From CAINVV01 sp963663005 (GTDB taxonomy: Bacteria; Bacteroidota; Bacteroidia; Bacteroidales; Prolixibacteraceae), in assembly GCA_963663005.2 (NCBI GenBank), contig CAXXHH010000015.1, positions 682,001-746,000 on the forward strand: DNA of 64,000 nt, written 5' to 3'. The notes under the pieces were generated by a model that saw nothing but the letters and a program-made list of their open reading frames with translations, was not told the DNA's origin and searched no databases. Position numbers and translations under genes: made by a program. Each line of letters begins with the position of its first letter. The stretch's first letter is position 1. Positions 27,621 through 35,497 of the stretch are shown in pieces.

Positions 27621-29166
27621 CGTGTTCGTTTTTAAGATTAATTCCGTACCTGGAAGCTACTTCACCGGAATGTCTTACCAGGGATTTGCTTTTGACCATC
27701 GTAATGGCCTTGTTCATCTCCTCCGACATCACATGGTCTGACTCGGCAAATGGAATACTCTCCCGCACCAAATCGTGACATGCTTCCAGTATTACCCCGG
27801 ATTTCAAAGGTTTCCTAAAATCAAAACCCTGCGCAGCACAAAACAGTTCGATGCCCTGAATTTTTTCCAGGTTATCGATTATCATCAGGCATTTTCGCGC
27901 ACTGATCGATCCCATGCTGACGTGGTCTTCCTGACCCAAAGAGGTAGGAATGCTATCCGCGGATGCGGGAAAGCAGAACGATTTGTTTTCGCTAACCAAG
28001 GCAGCGGTTGTGTACTGAGGAATCATAAATCCGGAATTGAGTCCGGTTTCGCGCATCAGCAATTTTGGCAATCCCGGGATGGTATCTTTCAGGGAAAGGT
28101 ATATCCGCCGATCGGCAATGTTTCCGAGCTCAGCAGCAGCAACGGCGGCGTAATCGAGCGGCATGGCCAGTGGCTGACCGTGAAAATTTCCACCCGAAAC
28201 AGTGCTGCCATCTCTTAGTAGGATGGGATTATCGGTCACAGAATTAAGCTCAATATGCAGCATATCTTTCAGATGGAGAAAGCTGTTTCGTGAGGCACCG
28301 TGCACCTGCGGAATACATCGCAGGGAATATGGGTCCTGGACTCTGGTACAATTTTTATGCGACTGAACCATCTCTGAACCATCCAGCAATAACCGCATCC
28401 GCTCGGCTACATAAATCGTTCCCCGGTAGGGACGAAGAAGATGTAACTCTTCGGTGAAAGTCCGGACAGAACCCAGCATCGCCTCGAGGTTCATAGCCGC
28501 TATCAGGTCAGCATTATCGAGGCAGTTCTGCAATCGCTCAATTACTTTGATGGCGTGAGCTGCAATGAACTGGGTTCCATTGATCAATGCCAGTCCCTCC
28601 TTTGCACCCAGCTCAACAGGCGATAATCCTGTCATTTGCAGCACTTTTCCCATCTCCGTGCGCTGCCCCTTGAAATAAACCTCACCTAAGCCGATTAAAG
28701 GTAGAAAAAGATGGGAAAGCGGCGCAAGATCACCGGAGGCTCCGACAGATCCCTGCGAGGGAACTACCGGAATTACATTTTCGTTGATATGCCAGATAAT
28801 TCGTTCCAGGGTACTCATTGCTATACCCGAATAGCCCATCGATAGCGCGTGTACCTTAAGAATCATCATCAGCTTGGCAATATCAGGTGAAATAGGGTCG
28901 CCAACGCCGACGCTGTGGCTTTTCAGAATATTATACTGGAGTTTCTTCGTGTCCTTTTCGGAAATGATCGTGGTACACAGGGGGCCGAACCCGGTATTGA
29001 TGCCGTAAACATTTTGGTGATCGGCCACGATCTCCTCAACACGCCTACGGCTATTTTCGATCATGCCGGCGGCGGCATGACTGATTTTGCCACATACCTC
29101 ACCGGATACAATCCGAAGGGCTATTCCGGTGGTCAGCTTATCTTCGCCATATTTAAAATAGTCCAT
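27598..29166 (-). CDS. hutH: Histidine ammonia-lyase
   Basis: 522 residues from the ATG at 29166 (MDYFKYGEDKLT). In-frame ATGs up to 29190 would add eight residues and overlap the upstream kinase gene more. GSVGASGDLAPLSH contains the Ala-Ser-Gly triad that cyclises to the MIO electrophile. YGINTGFGPL and QDPYSLRCIPQVHGA are further lyase-family signatures. The enzyme deaminates L-histidine to trans-urocanate, the first and committed step of the pathway encoded downstream. It overlaps the deoxynucleoside kinase gene by 14 bp and hutU by 23 bp, so the block is one tight transcription unit. No HutC-type repressor is visible in the window. Confidence 0.98.
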   Translation of the reverse strand: MDYFKYGEDKLTTGIALRIVSGEVCGKISHAAAGMIENSRRRVEEIVADHQNVYGINTGFGPLCTTIISEKDTKKLQYNILKSHSVGVGDPISPDIAKLMMILKVHALSMGYSGIAMSTLERIIWHINENVIPVVPSQGSVGASGDLAPLSHLFLPLIGLGEVYFKGQRTEMGKVLQMTGLSPVELGAKEGLALINGTQFIAAHAIKVIERLQNCLDNADLIAAMNLEAMLGSVRTFTEELHLLRPYRGTIYVAERMRLLLDGSEMVQSHKNCTRVQDPYSLRCIPQVHGASRNSFLHLKDMLHIELNSVTDNPILLRDGSTVSGGNFHGQPLAMPLDYAAVAAAELGNIADRRIYLSLKDTIPGLPKLLMRETGLNSGFMIPQYTTAALVSENKSFCFPASADSIPTSLGQEDHVSMGSISARKCLMIIDNLEKIQGIELFCAAQGFDFRKPLKSGVILEACHDLVRESIPFAESDHVMSEEMNKAITMVKSKSLVRHSGEVASRYGINLKNEHDEFFGIY

Positions 29167-29788
29167 GGATTTGGGCATTGATCCTATCAATGATCTTACT
29201 TAAATCTTCCTGATTTTCTTCGAAATTAAGATTATCGACATTAACAATCAACATCTTACCCAAAGTATAGTGCGAAGCCCAGGCTTCATATCGTTGATTA
29301 AGTTGCCCGAGATAATCCAACCTGATACTGTTTTCATAATCGCGGCCTCTCTTTTGAATGTTGTTAACAAGCGTCGGCACCGTTGCCCGAAGATAGATCA
29401 TCAGTGTTGGCGCCTTGATAAGCCTGCTCATCAGCGTGAACAGCGTATGGTAATTAGAAAAATCCCGGGTACTCATCAATCCCATCTCGTGCAAATTGGG
29501 CGCGAATATCTCGGCATCTTCATAAATGGTCCGATCCTGAATCACGGTCTTACCACTGTCTCTGAAATCGAGCACCTGACTAAATCTGGAGTTAAGGAAA
29601 TAGACCTGAAGGTTAAACGACCAACGAAGCATATCGTGGTAAAAGTCATCGAGATACGGATTGTTATCGGCATCCTCGTAATGGGCTTCCCAGGAATAAT
29701 GTTTGGCCAGCAGACGGGTAAGTGTTGTTTTGCCGGCGCCGATGTTTCCAGCTATTGCGATGTGCATATTTCCAGGCTCTTTTTTCAT
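29153..29788 (-). CDS. Deoxynucleoside kinase (dAK/dGK-like)
   Basis: 211 residues. MHIAIAGNIGAGKTTLTRLL is the P-loop, WEAHYEDADNNPYLDDFY the substrate-side segment, and QDRTIYEDAEIFAPNLH the DR-containing motif of deoxynucleoside kinases. A lid-like RGRDYENSIRLDYLGQLN closes the set. It phosphorylates deoxyadenosine, deoxyguanosine or deoxycytidine with ATP for nucleotide salvage. Its 3' end overlaps the hutH start by 14 bp, so it may be co-transcribed with the hut genes although unrelated in function. Specificity cannot be told. Confidence 0.93.
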   Translation of the reverse strand: MKKEPGNMHIAIAGNIGAGKTTLTRLLAKHYSWEAHYEDADNNPYLDDFYHDMLRWSFNLQVYFLNSRFSQVLDFRDSGKTVIQDRTIYEDAEIFAPNLHEMGLMSTRDFSNYHTLFTLMSRLIKAPTLMIYLRATVPTLVNNIQKRGRDYENSIRLDYLGQLNQRYEAWASHYTLGKMLIVNVDNLNFEENQEDLSKIIDRINAQIHGLF

Positions 29789-29866
29789 ATTTCGAATATA
29801 TTTTATCTTTTTAATACTTTTTATAAAAATGGTAAAAGGCAGAATGATGAATTTGAGGGAGTTACA

Positions 29867-31393
29867 TCATTTGCACATCGATTTATTAATATGCAGAAGT
29901 TCATCCAGGTAATCCCTGTTGTTGGAAAGTCTGGGAACTTTATTCTGTCCTCCAACTTTTCCCTTATCGCGCATCCATTGCAGGAAAGTGCCTTTAGACG
30001 CGATCACTACTTTTGGCTTCTCCAGCGTGGAACTTTTGAACCTTTTTGCCTCATAATCAGAGTTTAGAGCCTGAAGTTTAAGATCCAGATGATTGGTAAA
30101 ACTCTCCAGATTGTCGGGTTCCTTCTCAAATTCTATCAACCATTCGTGAGAACCCTTTTTTTCACTGTCACTCATAAAGATTGGGCCGGCGCTGTATTCA
30201 CTAATGATAGCACCCGTTTCGTTGGACGCTGCCAGGAGGGCTTTTTCGGCATTATCAACAATCAACTCCTCACCAAAGGCGTTGATAAATTGCTTGGTTC
30301 GGCCGGTAATCCGAAGTTTATAGGGATTTTTCGTGGTAAACATTACAGTGTCGCCGATAAGATATCGCCATAATCCGCCGTTGGTTGAAATGACTATGGC
30401 ATAATTTACACCGGTCTCGACTTCCCACAAAGGTAAAGCCTTCGGTTTCTCGTTATCGATTTCGTTCATCGGAATGAACTCGTAAAAAATACCATAATCC
30501 AGCATTAACAGCATATCAGTCGATTCCGGATCATCCTGAATAGCAAAAAATCCTTCCGAAGCATTGTACGTTTCCATGTAATGCATCTTGTCAGAAGGAA
30601 TTAACTTTTTGAACTGCTCACGATAGGGTTCAAAGGCAATACCACCATGGATAAAGGCTTCAAGATTGGGCCAAACTTCCAGGAGATTTGATTTACCTGC
30701 ATATTCCAGAATATATTTCATTAAAACCAGATTCCAGGAAGGCACTCCGGCAAATGAGGTAACATTCTCATGAATAGAGGTTTTTGCAATCTCCGCAATT
30801 TTCTTCTCAAATTGTTCTATGAGTGCTATCTCGGTAGGTGGTGTGCGGTGAAAATCTGTCCAAAACGGAAGATTTTCGATCATAATCGCCGAAAGATCAC
30901 CGTAGTACGAATTGTTATTCATACTATTGACCCGGTGGCTCCCGCCGAGGGTAAGACTCTTTCCCGAAAGAAGCCTCGTCTCAGGGAAATTCTTGTAGTA
31001 GATGGCTATCACGTCCTTTCCTCCCTGAAAATGACACTCATCCAACGACTCCTTCGACACCGGGATGAATTTACTCTTGGCATTAGTCGTTCCGGAAGAT
31101 TTAGCAAACCACTTGATCTCACCCGGCCAAAGCACATTCTTTTTACCTTCAATCATTTGAGTTATGAAGGGCTCAATTTTTTCGTAGGTCGATATCGGCA
31201 CTCTCTGCTGAAAATCTCTGAGAGAAGCCATCGATTCATAGTCATATTTTTTTCCCCATTCACAGTTTCTGGCAGAGCCGATTAAATCAAAAAGAAGCTC
31301 CTCCTGAATATCCCGGGCGTGTTCCCGATAGAGCTCGATCTGGTAAATCCGCTTGTAATTGATCCAGTTTATGATGGAATTAACAATGTCCAT
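29867..31393 (-). CDS. GH3 auxin-responsive-promoter-type acyl-adenylate/amide synthetase-like protein
   Basis: 508 residues. AKSSGTTNAKSKFIPVS is the nucleotide-binding P-loop-like motif of the GH3 branch of adenylate-forming enzymes. ETYNASEGFFAIQ, GGLWRYLIGDTVMFTT and the C-terminal NAFGEELIVDNAE fit the same fold. In plants GH3 enzymes conjugate amino acids to acyl acids such as auxin; bacterial members are common in Bacteroidota but mostly uncharacterised. It is 78 bp upstream of the deoxynucleoside kinase, same strand. The acyl substrate is unknown. Confidence 0.9.
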   Translation of the reverse strand: MDIVNSIINWINYKRIYQIELYREHARDIQEELLFDLIGSARNCEWGKKYDYESMASLRDFQQRVPISTYEKIEPFITQMIEGKKNVLWPGEIKWFAKSSGTTNAKSKFIPVSKESLDECHFQGGKDVIAIYYKNFPETRLLSGKSLTLGGSHRVNSMNNNSYYGDLSAIMIENLPFWTDFHRTPPTEIALIEQFEKKIAEIAKTSIHENVTSFAGVPSWNLVLMKYILEYAGKSNLLEVWPNLEAFIHGGIAFEPYREQFKKLIPSDKMHYMETYNASEGFFAIQDDPESTDMLLMLDYGIFYEFIPMNEIDNEKPKALPLWEVETGVNYAIVISTNGGLWRYLIGDTVMFTTKNPYKLRITGRTKQFINAFGEELIVDNAEKALLAASNETGAIISEYSAGPIFMSDSEKKGSHEWLIEFEKEPDNLESFTNHLDLKLQALNSDYEAKRFKSSTLEKPKVVIASKGTFLQWMRDKGKVGGQNKVPRLSNNRDYLDELLHINKSMCK

Positions 31394-31519
31394 GAAGTCC
31401 GGTTGATGGTTTACTTAGTTTATTTGCCGTGGTTAAAACTACGAATTTTCGTGCAATCAGAAGATGACAACATTTAATTTTTTAACTTTATTCCCTACTT
31501 TATTAATGCCCCTGAAGTT

Positions 31520-32035
31520 ATGAATACCGTCGACCTGATCCTAATCATAATCCTTATAGCCGGCGCTATCCGCGGATTTGTCAAAGGCTTCTTTGTGGAG
31601 TTTGCATCCGTAGCCTCAATAGTCCTCGGGGTTCTTTGCGCCATGTTATTCTCCGTCTATCTCCAAAGCTGGCTCTCTCATGTTGTATCCTGGCGACCTG
31701 GCACGATTAAGACAGTCGCATTCATTATTATATTTATCAGCGTTGTCATTGTCGTGAACCTTGTTGCCAGTGCCCTGGAAAAGTTTGTACGTGCCATTGC
31801 TCTGGGAATTTTAAGCCGTATCGGAGGAGCAATTTTTGGCTTTATAAAGACCGCCTTTATTCTGAGCTTTTTAATGTACCTGATCAATCTCGTGGAGGCC
31901 TATGACGTCACAATCATTCCTAAAGCACCCAAAAGCCAGTCGAAGTACTACGCGCCAATCGAGAAGCTGCTGCCAAATATCCTGCCATTCCTGAAGGAAG
32001 AGAAGGAGGATGTAGAGAAAAAGGTTCTGTCCTGA
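31520..32035 (+). CDS. CvpA family membrane protein
   Basis: 171 residues with four predicted membrane helices. The first (NTVDLILIIILIAGAIRGF) is followed by the family signature RGFVKGFFVEFASVASIVLG. ALGILSRIGGAIFGFIKTAF is the second conserved block. CvpA in E. coli is needed for colicin V production and bile-salt tolerance; the molecular role is not settled. The C-terminal about 40 residues are charged and cytoplasmic (LKEEKEDVEK). It is divergent from the GH3 gene and precedes tyrS by about 110 bp, with a separate promoter between. Confidence 0.88.
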   Translation: MNTVDLILIIILIAGAIRGFVKGFFVEFASVASIVLGVLCAMLFSVYLQSWLSHVVSWRPGTIKTVAFIIIFISVVIVVNLVASALEKFVRAIALGILSRIGGAIFGFIKTAFILSFLMYLINLVEAYDVTIIPKAPKSQSKYYAPIEKLLPNILPFLKEEKEDVEKKVLS

Positions 32036-32121
32036 CGAGTGCCTCCCCAAATTCAGCCCGCGATTGTTTTAGGATCGCGATTTTAGCCTCAATTCGATTT
32101 TTCTCTGCCGGAATAATGCGC

Positions 32122-32129
32122 TATTTTTG
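32122..32129 (+). promoter_or_regulatory. Bacteroidota-type -7 box upstream of tyrS
   Basis: TATTTTTG matches the TAnnTTTG consensus and lies 16 bp before the chosen tyrS ATG (32145), implying a very short leader. A convincing -33 TTTG element is not seen. The box overlaps a possible TTG start at 32127, which argues against that start. Confidence 0.45.
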
Positions 32130-32144
32130 CAAAAAATTATAAAA

Positions 32145-33437
32145 ATGAACTTTGTAGAAGAACTTTCCTGGAGAGGCATGATCCACGATAAGATGCCCGG
32201 TCTGGACGAACAATTGGCTAAAGAGTTGACAACTGCCTATGTTGGTATTGACCCCACCGCCGATTCACTGCACATTGGACATCTTGTAGGTGTTATGATG
32301 CTAAAACATTTTCAGGTTACCGGTCATAAGCCTATCGTTTTGGTGGGTGGCGCAACCGGTATGATCGGGGATCCTTCCGGGAAGTCTCAGGAGAGAAATC
32401 TACTCGACGAATCTACGCTGCGTCATAATCAGGAGTGCCTGAAAAAACAGCTTGCCAAATTCCTTGACTTCGAATCCGACACGGCAAACAAAGCCGAGAT
32501 GGTGAACAACTACGACTGGATGAGTAATTTCTCCTTTTTGGATTTCATTCGGGACATCGGCAAACACATAACCGTCAATTACATGATGGCCAAAGATTCT
32601 GTAAAAAAACGGCTGGATTCGGATGGCGGTTCCGGTATGTCATTTACGGAATTTACATATCAGCTGGTTCAGGGTGCAGATTTCCTTCATTTATACCAGA
32701 ACAATAATTGCAAATTGCAGATGGGTGGCTCCGACCAATGGGGCAACATTACTACCGGTACAGAATTAATCAGACGAAAAACCGGAGGTGAAGCCTTTGC
32801 TCTGACCTGTCCGTTGATCAAGAAAGCCGACGGCACCAAGTTTGGGAAGACCGAATCGGGGAACGTGTGGCTTGACCCGGTGCGTACTTCTCCCTACAAA
32901 TTTTATCAATTCTGGCTCAATGCATCCGACGAAGATGCACAGAGGTATATCAAAATATTCACATTACTCTCTAAAGACGCGGTCGAAGAACTCGTAGCTC
33001 AACACCTTGAGGCTCCCCATCTGCGCCTCTTACAAAAATGTCTGGCCAAAGAGGTAACCTGCATGGTTCATTCCGAAGAAGCCTATAACACTGCCGTGGA
33101 AGCCTCCGAAATCTTGTTTGGAAAAGGCACTGAAGATACCTTGCGAAAACTCGATGAAGAAACACTTCTCTCAATTTTTGAAGGAGTGCCACAATTCAAT
33201 GTGTCGATAGCTGAACTTCAGAATGGCGTGAATGTTATTGACTTGCTTGCTGAGAAGAGTGAAGTTTTTCCATCCAAAGGAGAGGCTCGCCGAACAATCG
33301 CCGGTGGTGGCGTTTCCGTTAATAAAGTAAAACTGGAATCCGCTGATGTGGTAATCACCGCCAATCAATTGATTAGCAACAAATACGTGCTCATACAAAA
33401 AGGGAAAAAGAATTACTATTTGCTGATCGCTGGATAA
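32145..33437 (+). CDS. tyrS: Tyrosyl-tRNA synthetase
   Basis: 430 residues from the ATG at 32145 (MNFVEELSWRGM). Class I signatures: HIGHLVG (HIGH motif) and KFGKTESG (KMSKS-type loop in the KFGKT form of bacterial TyrRS). YDWMSNFSFLDFIRD, YQLVQGADFLHLY and GGSDQWGNITTG bind tyrosine and tRNA. The C-terminus (about 360-425) is an S4 RNA-binding domain with FPSKGEARRTIAGGGVSVN. It charges tRNA-Tyr; a single essential gene with ordinary flanks. Confidence 0.98.
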   Translation: MNFVEELSWRGMIHDKMPGLDEQLAKELTTAYVGIDPTADSLHIGHLVGVMMLKHFQVTGHKPIVLVGGATGMIGDPSGKSQERNLLDESTLRHNQECLKKQLAKFLDFESDTANKAEMVNNYDWMSNFSFLDFIRDIGKHITVNYMMAKDSVKKRLDSDGGSGMSFTEFTYQLVQGADFLHLYQNNNCKLQMGGSDQWGNITTGTELIRRKTGGEAFALTCPLIKKADGTKFGKTESGNVWLDPVRTSPYKFYQFWLNASDEDAQRYIKIFTLLSKDAVEELVAQHLEAPHLRLLQKCLAKEVTCMVHSEEAYNTAVEASEILFGKGTEDTLRKLDEETLLSIFEGVPQFNVSIAELQNGVNVIDLLAEKSEVFPSKGEARRTIAGGGVSVNKVKLESADVVITANQLISNKYVLIQKGKKNYYLLIAG

Positions 33438-33568
33438 GTTTATCAATACTTCGCAACCACTGAGAATATACTTAGTGTCGTCACCAGCTGCGAATAGTAA
33501 TTTAATTTATTGAACGATGAAACGAGCATGTAATATCCTTGCATCCAAGAATATGAAAATTTCCACAT

Positions 33569-33608
33569 GCGGGTTCCATACGCCCTTTAAAAGACAAATT
33601 ATTTACGT
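33569..33608 (+). promoter_or_regulatory. GGGTTCCATACG element upstream of thioesterase gene
   Basis: GGGTTCCATACG at 33571-33582 is followed by AAAAGACAAATTATTTACGTA and then the thioesterase ATG. Nearly the same succession appears at 46481-46516 ahead of the hydrogenase fusion gene. Just upstream, ATATCCTTG-CATC-CAAGAATAT can fold into a hairpin flanked by GCATGT and ACATGC. A cis-acting leader or repeat remnant is inferred from this two-copy match only. Confidence 0.35.
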
Positions 33609-34022
33609 ATGAATGAAAATTTAGTCGGACAACCTTATGAACTTGAATTTTCGGTTCGGGATTATGAATGTGATCTGCAGGGAATTGTAAATAATTCGGT
33701 CTATCAGAACTATTACGAACATGCTCGTCACCAATTCCTGCTGGGAAAAAAGATTGATTTTGCAAAATTACACAAGGAGGGCATCGATCTGATAGTCTCC
33801 AGAGTTGAAATTGATTACAAATTTTCACTCCGAAGCGGTGACATCTTTAAGGTTACTGTATCCACCCGAAGAGAAGGGCATTTGCGATTGATCTTTGAGC
33901 AGGACATATATATATTGCCCGATTATAAACTGGCCTCTCACGCAAAAGTTACCGGCGTCGGACTAAACCACGGTCGGCCAATGAAGTTGGAAACAATTCC
34001 GGGTTTTGAGTCTTTGCTTTAA
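33609..34022 (+). CDS. Hotdog-fold acyl-CoA thioesterase
   Basis: 137 residues. RDYECDLQGIVNNSVYQNYY is the 4HBT-type signature, in which the Asp/Asn-rich loop positions the thioester. It continues with HARHQFLLG and the beta-strand VSRVEIDYKFSLRSGDIFKV, matching YbgC/FadM-like thioesterases. The product would hydrolyse acyl-CoA (or acyl-ACP) in the cytoplasm. The gene stands alone between tyrS and a DUF1080 gene. Its leader has an unusual element shared with the hydrogenase operon. Confidence 0.9.
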   Translation: MNENLVGQPYELEFSVRDYECDLQGIVNNSVYQNYYEHARHQFLLGKKIDFAKLHKEGIDLIVSRVEIDYKFSLRSGDIFKVTVSTRREGHLRLIFEQDIYILPDYKLASHAKVTGVGLNHGRPMKLETIPGFESLL

Positions 34023-34107
34023 ATCCGTTTTTAGGCAGTAATACTTTTGCTACCTTTGAGTAGCACATCAGTGCACACTATTATTATCAACTTTTAAATT
34101 TGATCGC

Positions 34108-35124
34108 ATGCTAAGAAAAATCAGTCTGATCGGGTCGTTGATTCTATTGTTGTCAATTCCGAATGTTTCCGGTGCCGTAGATTCTGCCAAACCATTTCTT
34201 GGGCGCTGGGCCCTTTTCCTTCCCGGAGGAGCGGGCTGGCTAGAACTCAAACAGATGGACACCTACCTGGATGCTAGTCTCCTGTGGTACGGAGGAAGCG
34301 TCGAGCCAGTCTCAAGCGCTTACATGGAAGGCCAAACGCTTGTTGTTACACGTACCCGCAACATCGTGCGGACAAAAGATGCATCCGGCGCTGCTACGCG
34401 TACACACATTGTGAACACCCAATACCGTTTCTCTCTCTATGGCGATCAAATGGTTGGGGAAGTGATCTCACCCGAACGAGACGGCAGCAGTACTACCTTG
34501 CGCTTTACAGGTAAAAAAATTCCTGATCTTCCCGCTGCCCCCGATCTTTCTAAAGTCGTTTACGGCAAACCGATCAAATTATTGAACGGGAAGGATCTTA
34601 CGGGATGGAAACTGCTTGAAGAAAATAAGGTAAATGGCTGGTCAATAGTCAACGGGGAGCTCATAAATGATCCTGTTCAAAAAGAAGGACAACCCCATGT
34701 TGCCTACGGTAACATTTGTACAGTTGATAAATTCGAAGATTTTAACTTAAAAATCCAGGTGAATGTCCCAACTGGCAGCAACAGTGGCATATACCTGCGT
34801 GGAATCTACGAAATTCAGGTGTTCGACAGCTATGGGAAACCGCTCGATCCTCACAATATGGGTGCTCTTTATAGCAGAATAACACCATCTGAAGCGGCTG
34901 AGAAACCTGCCGGCACATGGCAAGATCTTGATATCACGTTGTGCGACAGGCATCTGACGGTTATATTGAATGGGAAAAATATCATCGATAATCAACCCGT
35001 TCTGGGCTGTACCGGCGGAGCCATTACCGCGTGTGAATTTATCCCCGGACCTCTTTACCTCCAGGGCGATCATGGTAAAGTGTCGTACCGGAATATTGAG
35101 CTTAAACCAATCATCAAAAAATAA
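34108..35124 (+). CDS. Secreted DUF1080 (3-keto-disaccharide hydrolase-type) protein
   Basis: 338 residues with signal peptide (about 1-23, ending VSGA). Residues about 25-135 form an N-terminal beta domain (KPFLGRWALFLPGGAGWLEL). Residues about 150-335 are the DUF1080 jelly roll: IKLLNGKDLTGWKL, FEDFNLKIQVNVPTGSNSGI, YEIQVFDSYGKP and ITACEFIPGPLYLQGDHG. DUF1080 proteins are glycan-active or glycan-binding; some hydrolyse 3-keto-glycosides. It is followed by a strong terminator and then the SusC/SusD pair, so it may serve the same polysaccharide locus while being transcribed apart. Confidence 0.88.
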   Translation: MLRKISLIGSLILLLSIPNVSGAVDSAKPFLGRWALFLPGGAGWLELKQMDTYLDASLLWYGGSVEPVSSAYMEGQTLVVTRTRNIVRTKDASGAATRTHIVNTQYRFSLYGDQMVGEVISPERDGSSTTLRFTGKKIPDLPAAPDLSKVVYGKPIKLLNGKDLTGWKLLEENKVNGWSIVNGELINDPVQKEGQPHVAYGNICTVDKFEDFNLKIQVNVPTGSNSGIYLRGIYEIQVFDSYGKPLDPHNMGALYSRITPSEAAEKPAGTWQDLDITLCDRHLTVILNGKNIIDNQPVLGCTGGAITACEFIPGPLYLQGDHGKVSYRNIELKPIIKK

Positions 35125-35140
35125 GCTGGAAACTCTTGAG

Positions 35141-35176
35141 AAAAGCCCCGTTATCGCCCGATAGCGGGGCTTTTTT
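35141..35176 (+). terminator. Rho-independent terminator after the DUF1080 gene
   Basis: AAAAGCCCCGTTATCG pairs with CGATAGCGGGGCTTTT with one bulge, followed by a T run (TTTTTTG). It isolates the DUF1080 gene from the SusC operon. Confidence 0.9.
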
Positions 35177-35203
35177 GTTTCATTTTATACAAATTTTAAC
35201 TTC

Positions 35204-35236
35204 TGTAACATTTTTGTAACATTTTTGTAATATTTA
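35204..35236 (+). repeat. Three 11-bp tandem repeats upstream of susC
   Basis: TGTAACATTTT at 35204 and 35215, with a variant TGTAATATTTA at 35226. The spacing of one DNA turn would place identical half-sites on the same helix face. The 373-bp gap 35125-35497 holds this repeat, the preceding terminator and the ATTTGTATGATGTTTAT string (35393-35409), but no gene. A regulator-binding role is inference. Confidence 0.5.
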
Positions 35237-35497
35237 TGATTTTTGCTATTTGTTATACCAATATTTCTTCCGAAATTTAGAGGTGCTTTGTCTCATACAA
35301 CTATTACCAATAACTGAATATACATTACTAGACTAGCACTCCAGATTAATTTGCTTGACAATTTTAGACAGCTCAAAATTCAAATTGCACTCATTTGTAT
35401 GATGTTTATGGCTTATAAATAGGTCGAAATACAAATACTTCAATGCTAAGGCAAAATTCGTTCTTATATAATTAATCAATCCTAAAGTTATGAATCT

